Positions 44,480 to 54,907 are shown, numbered from the stretch's first letter. The stretch is 64,000 bases of DNA from Cellulophaga baltica (GCF_900102165.1 NZ_FNBD01000001.1:125701-189700); one strand, 5' to 3'. Made by a program: numbers and translations. Notes: a model not told the origin generated them from the letters alone.

Positions 44480-47207
44480 TAGTATCCTTTTTCTTTTTAT
44501 TTAAAAATCCACCCAAAACTGATTTTGCAGCATCTTTAACTGCCGTATTTTTTGTAGCCGCTGCTGTAGAATCAGTTTTGGTTGTTGTAGTCGTAGTTGT
44601 TTCCTTTTTATTAGATAAGATTCCGCCTAAAACATCTTTCACTTGCGTTTTTGTATCTACTGCTGTAGCCGACGAATCTTTCTTAGCTTGGTTTCCAGAC
44701 AACAGACCACCAATTAAATCTGTAGCCTTATCTTTTCCTTTTGCTATAAGCTTTTGCTTCTCTATCTCGATTAACTTAGACGTTAAATCTTTCACCCCCG
44801 AAGTCAAATCGGTTGTTACCGTAGGGCTTGTGTAATTACCTCCAATAGAAGCCGTAACAGGAACCGTTAAATTATCCAAAGATTTGTCATCAATCTTAGC
44901 AATTAAACTTGTTATATCTTTTCCTAAATATTTTGACGGCACATTAAGCACAGCCGCATAATTCATTTTTTGATCAAATGTATGGCTTCCATTAACCGTC
45001 ACGGCAATGTCCTGATAATTAACTGTAAAAGGTTTCACTGTTACCGTTCCATTATCAAAAGATAAGGCCGTTTTTAATCCTTTTAAATCTAATTTATCTA
45101 AAGATAAAAAGCTAAGCTTGCTATTTAAAGCTGACAATACTTTGGTTTGATTTGGATCTACTTCAGTACCAAATATCTCCGCTAAAAGATTTCCCGAAAT
45201 CGTTGCTAAATTTGGCGTAAAGTCATTGTTCAACATTCCAGATATAGAGATATCGGAATTTAATTTACCCTGGATGGCATTCGCTACTGGCGCAAGTACT
45301 TTAAACAATTCTAATGCTTTAAAAGTTTCGCTAATATTAAAACTATCCATTCCTAGTTTCATAGCAAACGTTGGTGTTTCATTCTTAGTAGAAACCTCAC
45401 CATTGAAGGCTAATTTTCCATTAAAAATTGAAGACGTCATATTTTGCAGAGTTGCTTTTTCATCTTTAATTATCATAGTACCTGATACATCTTTTAAGGT
45501 AAGATTATCATACAATACTGTTCCTGCTGAAGCATTAATAGTAGCATCTAAAAAAGATGGTATTTTTATTTGCTCTGTACCCGCAGTAGTTGTTGTGGTA
45601 GTTCTAGCTACTTCTTCAGCCTCCGCGACCGATTCTTCTACCATAAAATCATCTACCGCAAAGGTGTTTGATTTTAAATTAAAATTACCTTCTACATTTT
45701 CATCATTAAACATGAAACCCAAAAGGTTATTAATAGTACCTGTAGCACTAAAATCTGTCTTACCTGTAACACCACTTAACTCATTTAAAGAAACCGTTTT
45801 AGGGTTGAAAGTTACTGCCGTAGAGGTAATTTTTACAGGATTTTTAAGCTCTTCTGAATTGTATACGAAATTCTTTAAACTAAGATTCCCATTAATATTC
45901 GTATTCTCATACTTTTCATTTTCAATAGATGCCATATCAAAAGCTGCATTTACATCTGCCGCTAATAAGCCTTCTAATTTTAAATCTACAGGCACCGGGT
46001 ACGCCTTAGCGATATTCGCTAAATTCATTTTACCATCTATATGAGACTTTACCTTGGTATTTCCCATTAAGTCTTTAATATTAGCCACCATATTAAACTT
46101 ATCCTCATCAATCATAAAAGATAGTTTTCTAATATCTACATACGTATCATCAACAATTCCAGTCTCGTTCGTAATTTCCGTATCTATGAAAACATTACGC
46201 ACCGCTTTAGGTAAGTCTGGATATTTAAATGAAGCGTTATCAGAATTAATATCAATCTTAAATTTTGGAATATGAGTATCATCAACAATACCATTAAATC
46301 TTCCTGCGATACTAAAGTTTCCGGTAGTTTTTACATTTTCTATGTTCTTAGAATACTCTTCAGGAATAACTGCTAAAAAGTTTTTAAAGTCAGACGAAGG
46401 TGTTTTAAAGCTAATATCAATCTCTTGACTATCATCATTCAACTTTATAAAACCATCAAAAACTAATGCAAGTTGATTTATTAAAGCTTCATTCTTCAAA
46501 AAACTATACGTGCTTGTCGCTAAATCTACCCCAATAAGCGCATCTAATTTTATAGGATTTTTATTCAAGTAATTTGTACTATCCATTTCAAAAGACACCA
46601 ACCCACTTGTTTTTGTATCTAATTCTGATTTCTCTAAAGACAAATCTCCAGTTCCAGAATGATTCATATCTACAAGTTCAAAACGCATTCCTGTCGCTTC
46701 GTCTAGATATTTTATCCTAGCATTATTAATCGCGTAAGAATCCATTGAAAAAGTAAAATTGCTAGAAGCTTCAGATTCCTCTGCTGCCGGAGCGTTAGCA
46801 TCTTCTACTGCAATATCATAATTGGCAACACCTTCTTCATTTACCAAGATGTTTACCAAAGCACCATCTATAGTTAAACTAGAAATTGCAATGGCCTCAT
46901 CGGCTCCTTTAAACAGTTCATTAATAGACATGTTCAAAGCCACTTCTTTTGAAGAAAACAAAGTATCACCAACAAAAGGGGCCTTATTGACCAAGGAAAT
47001 ATTGTTCATGGTCAGCTTAGCATTCGGGAAGGAAGTAAATAGCGTTAAATCTGCATCCTCAAAATCAAAGGTAGCCGTGATGCTATTATTTACTTTATTT
47101 TTTATGATTTCAGCTATTTTACCTTTTAGAAAAAAGGGCGCTGCGATTAGCGTAATTATAAATAGCAATAAAACAATACCTACAATTTTTAATATTTTCT
47201 TTTTCAT
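44469..47207 (-). CDS. AsmA-family protein with low-complexity C-terminus
   Basis: A 912-residue protein with one N-terminal membrane anchor (about 5-28, ILKIVGIVLLLFIITLIAAPFFL in part) and a long periplasmic beta-rich region containing the AsmA N-terminal signature and AsmA-like C-terminal region (about 560-790). Residues from about 805 on are Thr/Lys-rich with repeated short modules (LLSGNQAKKDSS, LGGILSNKKETTTTTTTK, LGGFLNKKKKDTTNN). AsmA/TamB-like proteins are thought to move phospholipids to the outer membrane. It is flanked by genes of unrelated function. Confidence 0.87.
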   Translation of the reverse strand: MKKKILKIVGIVLLLFIITLIAAPFFLKGKIAEIIKNKVNNSITATFDFEDADLTLFTSFPNAKLTMNNISLVNKAPFVGDTLFSSKEVALNMSINELFKGADEAIAISSLTIDGALVNILVNEEGVANYDIAVEDANAPAAEESEASSNFTFSMDSYAINNARIKYLDEATGMRFELVDMNHSGTGDLSLEKSELDTKTSGLVSFEMDSTNYLNKNPIKLDALIGVDLATSTYSFLKNEALINQLALVFDGFIKLNDDSQEIDISFKTPSSDFKNFLAVIPEEYSKNIENVKTTGNFSIAGRFNGIVDDTHIPKFKIDINSDNASFKYPDLPKAVRNVFIDTEITNETGIVDDTYVDIRKLSFMIDEDKFNMVANIKDLMGNTKVKSHIDGKMNLANIAKAYPVPVDLKLEGLLAADVNAAFDMASIENEKYENTNINGNLSLKNFVYNSEELKNPVKITSTAVTFNPKTVSLNELSGVTGKTDFSATGTINNLLGFMFNDENVEGNFNLKSNTFAVDDFMVEESVAEAEEVARTTTTTTAGTEQIKIPSFLDATINASAGTVLYDNLTLKDVSGTMIIKDEKATLQNMTSSIFNGKLAFNGEVSTKNETPTFAMKLGMDSFNISETFKALELFKVLAPVANAIQGKLNSDISISGMLNNDFTPNLATISGNLLAEIFGTEVDPNQTKVLSALNSKLSFLSLDKLDLKGLKTALSFDNGTVTVKPFTVNYQDIAVTVNGSHTFDQKMNYAAVLNVPSKYLGKDITSLIAKIDDKSLDNLTVPVTASIGGNYTSPTVTTDLTSGVKDLTSKLIEIEKQKLIAKGKDKATDLIGGLLSGNQAKKDSSATAVDTKTQVKDVLGGILSNKKETTTTTTTKTDSTAAATKNTAVKDAAKSVLGGFLNKKKKDTTNN

Positions 47208-47340
47208 CTACTAAGCCTCTTATAAGATTTGTATTCGTTTAAATTTTTACATTTTAAACCGAAGGTTAAAATTAGCGGTAAATCACCACCTTAATTAATT
47301 GAATTACTAATTGTTATAACTCAATCCGCCACGTATTATT

Positions 47341-48051
47341 TTAATAATCGAAAACTATTTCTTCACCAACCTTTAGCTTGAATCGTTTTCTACATAGATA
47401 TACGCAAAAATACAGGAAAGGGGTATCTAGAAATGCTATAATTATCTTAAAAATAAAGCCACTAATTACAAGCCCTTTAAAGAGACTCCATGGCAAAACT
47501 TCGAAAATACATAACAAACCTACCACCACGAAAGTGTCTATAAACTGAGATAAGAATGTTGAAAAATTATTACGGAGCCACAAATGCTTTCCTTTAGTTA
47601 AATTTTTCCAGAAATGATAAATAGCTACATCTATATATTGCGCAAGCAGGTAGGCTATCATGGAAGCTAAGACCGCAATGGGAGACAAAGCAAATACATG
47701 ACTAAAAGTATCATCCTGCACAGGGGAACCTTCAATAGCAGGAACATAATTGGCCAATAAAACAATCCCCATAGAAAAGAACGACGCAAAAATACCTGCA
47801 GTAACTACTTGGTTCGCTTTTTTCTTACCATACATTTCTGAGATAAGATCTGTAATTAAAAAAGTAATAGGGTACGGCAAAATACCTACAGAAACCTCAA
47901 ATAAACTTGCGCCAAAAATTGTTACATCTCCAAAAGGTTTCCAATAGAAAAACTTTTGAAAAATAAGATTAGACACCACCAGAGAGGTAATAAACAATGC
48001 TGCTAAAAATAAATATAGTTTAAAAGCGAACTTTTTATCTGCTGTAGTCAT
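47341..48051 (-). CDS. Queuosine precursor transporter (YhhQ/VUT family)
   Basis: A 236-residue inner-membrane protein with about six transmembrane helices. The family motif TFLITDLISEMYGKKKANQVV (split, about 57) with D-x-x-x-E-x-Y-G is characteristic of the VUT/YhhQ family, which imports queuosine precursors such as preQ0 for tRNA modification. There is a conserved SQFIDTFVVVGLL (about 166). It lies 15 bp after the sppA stop and may be co-transcribed with it, but the function is unrelated. Confidence 0.93.
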   Translation of the reverse strand: MTTADKKFAFKLYLFLAALFITSLVVSNLIFQKFFYWKPFGDVTIFGASLFEVSVGILPYPITFLITDLISEMYGKKKANQVVTAGIFASFFSMGIVLLANYVPAIEGSPVQDDTFSHVFALSPIAVLASMIAYLLAQYIDVAIYHFWKNLTKGKHLWLRNNFSTFLSQFIDTFVVVGLLCIFEVLPWSLFKGLVISGFIFKIIIAFLDTPFLYFCVYLCRKRFKLKVGEEIVFDY

Positions 48052-48066
48052 TTAAATAATCTACTC

Positions 48067-49827
48067 TTATTTTATACTTAACACAAAAGGCACCCTAGCT
48101 TGCACCCCTTCTTGACCCATTGCCGCTTTCACTTCTTTTAGGATTGAATACGCTTCTAAACCAAGTTCTTCACGAATAAAATCTTGCTTAATTTTAGAGC
48201 TAGCCCCTCCATAATCTTCCATGAAACGCTCAAAACCAGACTTATATTTTGGAAATATTTTTATGCCATAACTAGCAACATCAGCCAATTCTGCTGCGCC
48301 TTTAATAGCGTCATCTAAACTCCCTAATTCATCTACCAAACCAAGATTCTTGGCATCAATTCCACTCCAAACCCTACCTTGCGCCATACTATCTGCTTCT
48401 GCCACGGTAATTTTTCTTCCTTCCGCCACACGCTCTAAGAACGTATTATAAGTGCCTTCTACACTTTCTTGCATCATATTTCTAAATCCGTCTGTCATAG
48501 GCTCAAACAAAGAGTAATCTACTGAGTTCTTATTAGTCCCTACTTGCTCTGCATTTATCCCTATATTTTCAGCTAATTCTGTCGCATTAGGAATAGTACC
48601 AAAGACCCCAATTGACCCTGTTATTGTTGTAGGCTCTGCAAAAATCTTATCTGCACCTACCGCAATATAATATCCTCCTGAAGCCGCCACATCTCCCATA
48701 GAAACCACCACAGGCTTAATTGCTTTAGTAAGTTCTATTTCTCTCCAAATAATATCGGAAGTTAAGGCACTACCTCCTGGAGAGTTTACACGAAGTACAA
48801 TTGCCTTAACAGCATCGTCCTCTCTTGCTTTTTTAAGTGATGAATTAATAATTCCTTGACCTATTATATCTGGCCCACCTTCTCCGTACAAAATCTCACC
48901 TTGCGCATAAATTACAGCAATTTTATCATCACCTTTATACAACTTGGTTTTATTTGCCGTATCAATATAATCTTCAAGAGAGACATAATTAATATCTTCC
49001 TCTATCGCTATTTTTGCCGCATTTTTAAGTTTATGCTCATACTGATCAAAAAACAATACGTCATCTACTAAACCAGATTCTTTTGCCAATTGTGGCATTC
49101 TACCTCCTAAAGTATCCGCGATAACATTTAAATTCTCAGAAGACATATTTCTGCTTACCGCAATTTCATCTACCATGGAACCCCAAAGAGAATTAAGCAA
49201 TTCTTTTATTTGAGTTCTGTTGGCTTCACTCATTTCATTAGTCAAATAAGGCTCTACAGCACTCTTATATTTTCCATGCCGAATAACCTCCATTTTAATT
49301 CCTGTTTTCTCTTGCAAGTCTTTATAAAAAAGAACTTCTGAAGAAAGCCCCTTAAAGTCTAATGAACCTACTTCATTTAAAAACAAACTATCTGCGACAG
49401 ATGCTAAATAAAAATCTTTCTGTACATATATATCGGCATAGGCATATATAAATTTACCCGAAGTTTTAAAATCTTCTAAAGCGTTACGAATGGCTTGTGT
49501 TTGTGACAAACCCGCAATTATAAAGTTATTATTAATACTAATCCCTTTAATCTTGCTATCGTTTTTAGCAACTTTAATTGCATGTATGATTTCATTTAAA
49601 CCCTGCGCTTGCTGAAACAAACCTGCAAAAGGATCTGATTCATCACGACCTACATAGTCTTGTACCGGATTTTGTATTTGAATTTCTAAAACTGAGTTAC
49701 TTTTAATTGTTTTTTCACCATCTTCGCTGCCCAGAAGTGCTGCAAAAATTAAAAACATCCCAAATAAAACACCAAACGCAATTAAGCACCCTATAATGGC
49801 TGCTAAAAGATTTCTTAAAAATTTCAT
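48067..49827 (-). CDS. sppA: Signal peptide peptidase SppA, 67-kDa type
   Basis: A 586-residue membrane-anchored serine protease that clears remnant signal peptides. An N-terminal membrane helix (about 8-34) is followed by two SppA domains. The catalytic Lys is in KYKSAVEPY (about 193), and Ser in SMGDVAASGGYYIAVGADKI (about 380), after VNSPGGSALTSD. The length is that of the full two-domain form. The ATG at 49827 (MKFLRNLL) is used because upstream residues are not hydrophobic and resemble leader. It is divergent from the FolK-dNK fusion. Confidence 0.95.
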   Translation of the reverse strand: MKFLRNLLAAIIGCLIAFGVLFGMFLIFAALLGSEDGEKTIKSNSVLEIQIQNPVQDYVGRDESDPFAGLFQQAQGLNEIIHAIKVAKNDSKIKGISINNNFIIAGLSQTQAIRNALEDFKTSGKFIYAYADIYVQKDFYLASVADSLFLNEVGSLDFKGLSSEVLFYKDLQEKTGIKMEVIRHGKYKSAVEPYLTNEMSEANRTQIKELLNSLWGSMVDEIAVSRNMSSENLNVIADTLGGRMPQLAKESGLVDDVLFFDQYEHKLKNAAKIAIEEDINYVSLEDYIDTANKTKLYKGDDKIAVIYAQGEILYGEGGPDIIGQGIINSSLKKAREDDAVKAIVLRVNSPGGSALTSDIIWREIELTKAIKPVVVSMGDVAASGGYYIAVGADKIFAEPTTITGSIGVFGTIPNATELAENIGINAEQVGTNKNSVDYSLFEPMTDGFRNMMQESVEGTYNTFLERVAEGRKITVAEADSMAQGRVWSGIDAKNLGLVDELGSLDDAIKGAAELADVASYGIKIFPKYKSGFERFMEDYGGASSKIKQDFIREELGLEAYSILKEVKAAMGQEGVQARVPFVLSIK

Positions 49828-49898
49828 TAAAATTTCGTTATAAATTCGCCACAAAGATAACTAATGTTAAATTGTTTTATTTATTTTGTTCCGCTATT

Positions 49899-51044
49899 AT
49901 GAACAACCCCAAAATAATATATTTATCGTTAGGTAGTAATCTTGGCAACAAGCTCTACAACCTGCAAAGCGCAATTTTCAAAATTTCTGAAGATATTAGC
50001 GCGGTTGCTGCTATTTCCAATGTGTACGAGAGTCCGTCTTGGGGCTTTGAGTCTGAAGATTTCTATAATTGTTGCATTGCTTTACAATCCAACATGCTAC
50101 CAGAGCTTGTGCTCCAGAAAATACATGCGATTGAAAAAAGCTTAGGTCGCGTTAGAAATACCACAGAAGGTTATGCTGCACGAAGTATTGATATAGACAT
50201 ACTTTATTATGACTATGACATCATCAACTCTAACACCCTAACATTACCACACCCAGCATTACAGGATAGAAAGTTTGTTTTAAAACCGTTAAGTGATATT
50301 GCCCCGCAATTTTACCATCCTATATTTAATAAAGATACGCGCAACATGATACAGATGTGCCGTGATAAAAGTACGGTTACGAAAACTAATTTAAAGCTAT
50401 ATAAAACGCGTGAATTACTTTTCTCCAAACTAAACTTTATTGCCATTGAAGGTAACATTGGAGCAGGAAAGACAACGTTAGCAAGTAAAATATCGGACGA
50501 TTTTAATGCCAAGTTAATTTTAGAACGCTTTGCAGACAACCCTTTTCTTCCTAAGTTTTATGAAGATCAAGCGCGTTATGCCTTCCCGTTAGAAATGTCT
50601 TTTCTAGCAGAGCGATACCAACAGTTTACAGATGACACTTCACAATTTGATCTTTTTAAGAGTTTTATGGTGAGTGATTATGATATCTTTAAATCGTTGA
50701 TTTTTGCCAAAGTAACCCTACAGGAAGAAGAGTTTAAACTGTACCGAAAAGTTTTTAATTTCATGCATAAAGAAGTTAAAAAACCAGGGTTATACGTTTA
50801 CTTATATCAAAATACAGAACGCCTTTTAGAAAACATCAAGAAAAGAGATCGCGATTACGAACAAAATATCCCTTCTGATTATTTAGAAAAAATTAATCGT
50901 GGGTACTTAGATTTCATTAAAAGTGCTCCCGATCACAATACTTTAATTATTGATATTAGCGAATTGGATTTCGTTCAGAAAGAAAAGGATTACAATTTTA
51001 TTGTAGACCAAATAATTGAATGCAGCGTAGGAGTAAATAATTAA
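49899..51044 (+). CDS. Fusion of HPPK (FolK) and deoxynucleoside kinase
   Basis: A 381-residue two-domain protein. Residues 1-165 are 6-hydroxymethyl-7,8-dihydropterin pyrophosphokinase: YLSLGSNLGNK (about 7), VYESPSWGFES, IEKSLGRVR and SIDIDILYYD (about 94). Residues 180-381 are a dNK: P-loop GNIGAGKTT at 185, LERFADNPFLPKFYED (about 209), and KKRDRDYEQNIPSDY (about 315). The halves act in folate synthesis and dNTP salvage. The ATG at 49899 (MNNPKII) is the FolK-like start. The protein is in one reading frame without any gap, and this domain pair is known to me only from Bacteroidota annotation. A separate dNK is at 10193. Confidence 0.94.
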   Translation: MNNPKIIYLSLGSNLGNKLYNLQSAIFKISEDISAVAAISNVYESPSWGFESEDFYNCCIALQSNMLPELVLQKIHAIEKSLGRVRNTTEGYAARSIDIDILYYDYDIINSNTLTLPHPALQDRKFVLKPLSDIAPQFYHPIFNKDTRNMIQMCRDKSTVTKTNLKLYKTRELLFSKLNFIAIEGNIGAGKTTLASKISDDFNAKLILERFADNPFLPKFYEDQARYAFPLEMSFLAERYQQFTDDTSQFDLFKSFMVSDYDIFKSLIFAKVTLQEEEFKLYRKVFNFMHKEVKKPGLYVYLYQNTERLLENIKKRDRDYEQNIPSDYLEKINRGYLDFIKSAPDHNTLIIDISELDFVQKEKDYNFIVDQIIECSVGVNN

Positions 51045-51161
51045 GACAATATTCACATTTTATTTGCATAGTTAGAATGGTTTTAGTTAATTGCATCTAT
51101 TAAAACTGCAATTAAGCAACGTTTAATTGCTGGTTTTAGAACTAACTAACTCAAACTATAC

Positions 51162-51193
51162 AAAAAACCCTAACTGAAAAGTTAGGGTTTTTT
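51162..51193. terminator. Bidirectional terminator between convergent genes
   Basis: A 13-bp stem, AAAAAACCCTAAC with GTTAGGGTTTTTT, has a 6-nt loop and T-runs on both strands. It serves folK-dNK (plus) and the RNA methyltransferase (minus). A weaker inverted repeat (GCAATTAA/TTAATTGC) lies just upstream at 51102-51138. Confidence 0.93.
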
Positions 51194-51216
51194 ATATCTC
51201 TAATTTGGAAAGCTAA

Positions 51217-51747
51217 TTACACTTTTAACTTCGCCCATAAATCCCAAATTACCACACCTACACTTACGGAAATATTTAAAGAATGTTTTGTACCATATTG
51301 GGGAATTTCAATAACTGCATCGCTACTAGAAACCACTTCTTGAGAAACCCCTTTTACTTCATTCCCAAAAATTAAGGCATATTTTTGGTCTTTAGACACT
51401 TGAAAATCATTTAAAAAAACAGCATTCTCTGCCTGTTCAATAGCTAAAGTGGTTACTTTATCTTTCTTTAAAGACTTAATCACCTCCATGGTATTTTCTG
51501 CGTACTCCCAAACCACACTATCTGTTGCTCCCAAGGCTGTTTTATGAATATCTTTATGAGGCGGCTGGGCTGTGATACCACATAGGTATATCTTTTCTAT
51601 TAAAAATGCATCGGCCGTTCTGAAAACAGAACCTATATTATTTAAACTTCTAATATTATCTAGAACAATAATCAATGGAGTTTTATCGGCTTCTTTAAAT
51701 CCATCTACATCTAAACGCTCTAGTTCACTATTCTTTAATTTTCGCAT
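51217..51747 (-). CDS. SpoU/TrmH-type RNA 2'-O-methyltransferase
   Basis: A 176-residue SPOUT methyltransferase, which transfers methyl from SAM to a ribose in tRNA or rRNA. The knot motifs are clear: LDNIRSLNNIGSVFRTADAF (split, about 30-50), LIFGNEVKGVS (about 130) and IPQYGTKHSLNISVSVGVVIW (split, about 149). It is the short single-domain type. The exact target nucleotide cannot be deduced. It is divergent from mutS, and the two starts are 115 bp apart. Confidence 0.93.
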   Translation of the reverse strand: MRKLKNSELERLDVDGFKEADKTPLIIVLDNIRSLNNIGSVFRTADAFLIEKIYLCGITAQPPHKDIHKTALGATDSVVWEYAENTMEVIKSLKKDKVTTLAIEQAENAVFLNDFQVSKDQKYALIFGNEVKGVSQEVVSSSDAVIEIPQYGTKHSLNISVSVGVVIWDLWAKLKV

Positions 51748-51862
51748 GTTTCTTAAATCAAAAACTTATTTCAAAATATCAACAATAATGTATATTCCCT
51801 AAAGAAAATAGTACATTCGTTTTTCATTATTTTGATGCAAAAATAGGTTAATTATATAGCTT

Positions 51863-54475
51863 TTGGCAAAGACAGAAAAAAAGAAGGTAACTCCTTTAAT
51901 GAATCAATACAACACCATCAAGAAGAAATATCCTGATGCCTTGTTATTGTTTCGTGTAGGTGATTTTTATGAAACGTTTGGAGATGACGCTATCAAAGCT
52001 TCACAAATATTAGGGATAACACTTACCCATAGAAATAATGGCGGTGAAAAAACAGAATTGGCAGGGTTCCCGCATCATTCTGTAAATACCTATTTACCTA
52101 AATTAGTAAAAGCAGGACATCGCGTGGCAATCTGCGATCAACTTGAAGACCCTAAACAAACAAAAACCATTGTCAAGCGTGGCGTTACAGAATTAGTAAC
52201 TCCCGGAGTAGCTTTTAATGATGATATTTTAAATGCAAAAAGCAATAATTTTCTTGCGGCCATACATTTTGGAAGAAAAGGCATAGGCGTTGCATTTTTA
52301 GACATCTCTACTGGAGAATTTTTAACTTCTGAAGGCACAGAAGACCAAGTAGATAAACTATTGCAAAACTTTGCCCCCAATGAAATTCTAGTCTCCAAGT
52401 CTCATAAAAAAGAATTTATAGACACGTTTGGAAAGCAATTTCATACTTTTTTTATGGAAGATTGGGTTTTTCAAGATTACTATGCTTTGGAAACACTCAC
52501 CAATCATTTTAAGACTAAAAGCTTAAAAGGTTTTGGCGTTGACCATTTAAATCTTGGTATTACGGCTGCAGGAGTAGCCCTGCATTACCTTACAGAAACT
52601 CAGCATAGGCAATTGCAACACATTAGTAAATTAGAGCGTATTGCAGAAGAAGAGTACATTTGGATGGACCGCTTTACCATTCGTAACCTAGAATTATACC
52701 ACGCCAACAATAGTAATGCGATTACGCTACTTGATATCATAGATAAAACAATTTCTCCTATGGGAGGGAGAATGTTAAAACGTTGGCTAGCCCTACCGCT
52801 AAAAAATATTGAAAAAATTAAAAGAAGACATGAAGTTGTTTCTTATTTAAAAAGCAATGAAACCATACACACCAAACTTCAAAACCATATAAAACAAATT
52901 GGAGATTTAGAGCGGTTAATTTCTAAAGTCGCTACTGGTAAAATTAATCCCAAAGAAGTCATCCAATTAAAAAATTCTCTTGAAGCAATTGTACCCATCA
53001 AGCAACTGTGCGTGCAGAGTAAAAATGAGGCCGTAAAATTTATTGGAGACCAATTGCATGCTTGCGATTTGTTGCGTTCTAAAATTAAGGAGATGATTCA
53101 TGAAGAAGCTCCTGTAAATATGCTTAAAGGCATTACCATAGCCAAAGGTTATTCTGAAGAATTAGACGAATTAAGAGGCTTGGCCTTTTCCGGCAAAGAT
53201 TACCTCAACAAAATGCTGGAGCGAGAAACAGAACGTACTGGTATTAGTTCTTTAAAAATAGCCTCAAATAATGTATTTGGATATTATATTGAAGTACGTA
53301 ATACACATAAAGATAAGGTTCCTGAAGAGTGGATTAGAAAACAAACACTCGTAAATGCAGAGCGGTATATTACAGAAGAATTAAAAGAATATGAGGGCAA
53401 AATTTTAGGCGCCGAAGAACGAATTCTGACTTTAGAACAAGAACTATTCGCGCAACTTATTATGTGGATGCAAGAATATATTTCTCCGGTACAGAATAAT
53501 GCTTTTCAAATAGCGCAATTAGATTGTCTTTGTGGCTTCACCCAATTAGCCAAAGAAAACAACTATACCTTACCAATTATAAATGATACGACAGAAATTG
53601 AAATTATCAATGGCAGGCATCCTGTTATTGAAAAGCAACTTCCGTTAGGTGAAATTTATATTGCCAATGACGTTATTTTAAATAGGGACGAGCAACAGAT
53701 TATTATGATTACTGGTCCTAACATGAGTGGTAAATCTGCCATTTTAAGGCAAACAGCACTTATTGTACTTCTAGCTCAAATGGGAAGCTTTGTTCCTGCA
53801 GAACAAGCCAAAATTGGCTTTGTAGATAAAATATTTACACGCGTTGGTGCTAGCGACAACATCTCTATGGGAGAATCTACTTTTATGGTAGAAATGAACG
53901 AAACCGCCTCTATCCTAAACAACCTCTCTGAACGTAGTTTAGTACTTTTGGATGAAATTGGTAGAGGAACGAGTACCTATGATGGTATTTCTATCGCTTG
54001 GGCAATCTCTGAATACTTACACGAACACCCTGCGCGAGCAAAAACCCTATTCGCTACCCATTACCATGAAATTAATGAAATGGCCACCACCTTTGAGCGT
54101 ATTAAGAATTACAATGTTTCTGTGAAGGAGCTTAAAGACAATGTACTTTTTTTACGTAAGCTTACACCAGGTGGCAGTGAACATAGTTTTGGAATACATG
54201 TAGCAAAGATGGCCGGAATGCCACAACAGGTAATTACTAAAGCCAATAAGATTCTAAAAAAACTAGAAAAATCGCATTCTAGTGAAGAACTCACCGGAAA
54301 ATTAAAAGATGCCCAAGAAGAAATGCAATTAAGTTTCTTCAATTTAGATGATCCATTGCTTCAACAAGTCAAAGAAGAAATTACTCATTTAGACATAAAT
54401 ACGCTTACTCCAGTAGAAGCTTTGATGAAATTGAATGAAATTAAACGTCTTTTAACCAAAAAAGAAAATGCTTAA
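51863..54475 (+). CDS. mutS: DNA mismatch repair protein MutS, TTG start
   Basis: An 870-residue MutS that recognises mispairs. The mismatch-binding FxE motif region is [14 protein letters not shown] (about 29), Walker A is [12 protein letters not shown] (Gly618), Walker B is [14 protein letters not shown] (about 694), and the conserved [10 protein letters not shown] (about 731) follows. In-frame TAG lies two codons upstream of the TTG at 51863, and the next ATG (51899) would remove residues [11 protein letters not shown] that homologues have. TTG is therefore the probable start. It is followed by a terminator and two tRNA genes. Confidence 0.96.
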   Translation: MAKTEKKKVTPLMNQYNTIKKKYPDALLLFRVGDFYETFGDDAIKASQILGITLTHRNNGGEKTELAGFPHHSVNTYLPKLVKAGHRVAICDQLEDPKQTKTIVKRGVTELVTPGVAFNDDILNAKSNNFLAAIHFGRKGIGVAFLDISTGEFLTSEGTEDQVDKLLQNFAPNEILVSKSHKKEFIDTFGKQFHTFFMEDWVFQDYYALETLTNHFKTKSLKGFGVDHLNLGITAAGVALHYLTETQHRQLQHISKLERIAEEEYIWMDRFTIRNLELYHANNSNAITLLDIIDKTISPMGGRMLKRWLALPLKNIEKIKRRHEVVSYLKSNETIHTKLQNHIKQIGDLERLISKVATGKINPKEVIQLKNSLEAIVPIKQLCVQSKNEAVKFIGDQLHACDLLRSKIKEMIHEEAPVNMLKGITIAKGYSEELDELRGLAFSGKDYLNKMLERETERTGISSLKIASNNVFGYYIEVRNTHKDKVPEEWIRKQTLVNAERYITEELKEYEGKILGAEERILTLEQELFAQLIMWMQEYISPVQNNAFQIAQLDCLCGFTQLAKENNYTLPIINDTTEIEIINGRHPVIEKQLPLGEIYIANDVILNRDEQQIIMITGPNMSGKSAILRQTALIVLLAQMGSFVPAEQAKIGFVDKIFTRVGASDNISMGESTFMVEMNETASILNNLSERSLVLLDEIGRGTSTYDGISIAWAISEYLHEHPARAKTLFATHYHEINEMATTFERIKNYNVSVKELKDNVLFLRKLTPGGSEHSFGIHVAKMAGMPQQVITKANKILKKLEKSHSSEELTGKLKDAQEEMQLSFFNLDDPLLQQVKEEITHLDINTLTPVEALMKLNEIKRLLTKKENA

Positions 54476-54527
54476 GCTAAAATCAAAAAAAGCTAAATAG
54501 CTGTATTTTAATGCATAGCAAACGAAC

Positions 54528-54570
54528 AAAAGCAGTTAATTATTTTTTTTAATTCTTTTCTGCTTTTTTT
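54528..54570 (+). terminator. Probable terminator after mutS
   Basis: AAAAGCAG (54528-54535) can pair with CTGCTTTT (54560-54567) across an AT-rich 24-nt loop that itself can pair partly (AATTA with TAATT), and a T-run follows. Confidence 0.7.
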
Positions 54571-54572
54571 CT

Positions 54573-54601
54573 TTGGTTTTTATAGAATTATATTAAATTT
54601 G
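54573..54601 (+). promoter_or_regulatory. Promoter of the tRNA-Gly/tRNA-Leu unit
   Basis: TTG (54573-54575), an 18-bp spacer and TAAATTTG (54594-54601) fit the Bacteroidota consensus. The tRNA-Gly gene begins 49 bp downstream. Confidence 0.7.
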
Positions 54602-54650
54602 CATCCGCATTTGGAACGAATGTGAAGTTCTTTAAAATAAAACATCAACT

Positions 54651-54722
54651 GCGAAAGTAGCTCAGGGGTAGAGCATCACCTTGCCAAGGTGGAGGTCGAG
54701 GGTTCGAATCCCTTTTTTCGCT
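54651..54722 (+). tRNA. tRNA-Gly (anticodon GCC)
   Basis: The 72-nt sequence folds as a cloverleaf: acceptor GCGAAAG with TTTTCGC, D-arm GCTC-AGGGGTA-GAGC, anticodon arm CACCT-TGCCAAG with loop TTGCCAA reading GCC, and T-arm with GGTTCGAATCC. CCA is not encoded. Discriminator T. Confidence 0.95.
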
Positions 54723-54783
54723 CTGTATTAAACAGTATATTTGTATACGTTTAAACAATGATCCTAGCCGTAGTGGCAAATAG

Positions 54784-54867
54784 GCTCGAGTGGTGGAATT
54801 GGTAGACACGTTGGACTTAAAATCCAATGGACATTAGTCCGTGCGGGTTCAAGTCCCGCCTCGAGTA
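54784..54867 (+). tRNA. tRNA-Leu (anticodon UAA)
   Basis: An 84-nt class II tRNA with acceptor GCTCGAG against CTCGAGT, anticodon stem TTGGA/TCCAA with loop CTTAAAA reading TAA, a long variable arm (TGGACATTAGTCCGT), and T-arm GCGGGTTCAAGTCCCGC. CCA is not encoded. It follows tRNA-Gly after 61 bp. Confidence 0.96.
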
Positions 54868-54871
54868 CAAG

Positions 54872-54907
54872 AACCCTTGTTAATCTTATGATTTTCAAGG
54901 GTTTTTT
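54872..54907 (+). terminator. Terminator of the tRNA unit
   Basis: AACCCTTG pairs with CAAGGGTT across a 16-nt loop, followed by a T-run. It lies 4 bp after tRNA-Leu. Confidence 0.9.

Noticed and set aside
45226-46044. 272-codon open frame on the plus strand
   Set aside because: It lies entirely antisense to the AsmA-family gene, which has a membrane anchor and family motifs. The reverse frame is Ser/Val/Thr-rich without any recognisable domain.
54645-54827. 60-codon frame on the minus strand
   Set aside because: It is antisense to the two tRNA genes and includes the tRNA complement, a well-known source of false proteins.
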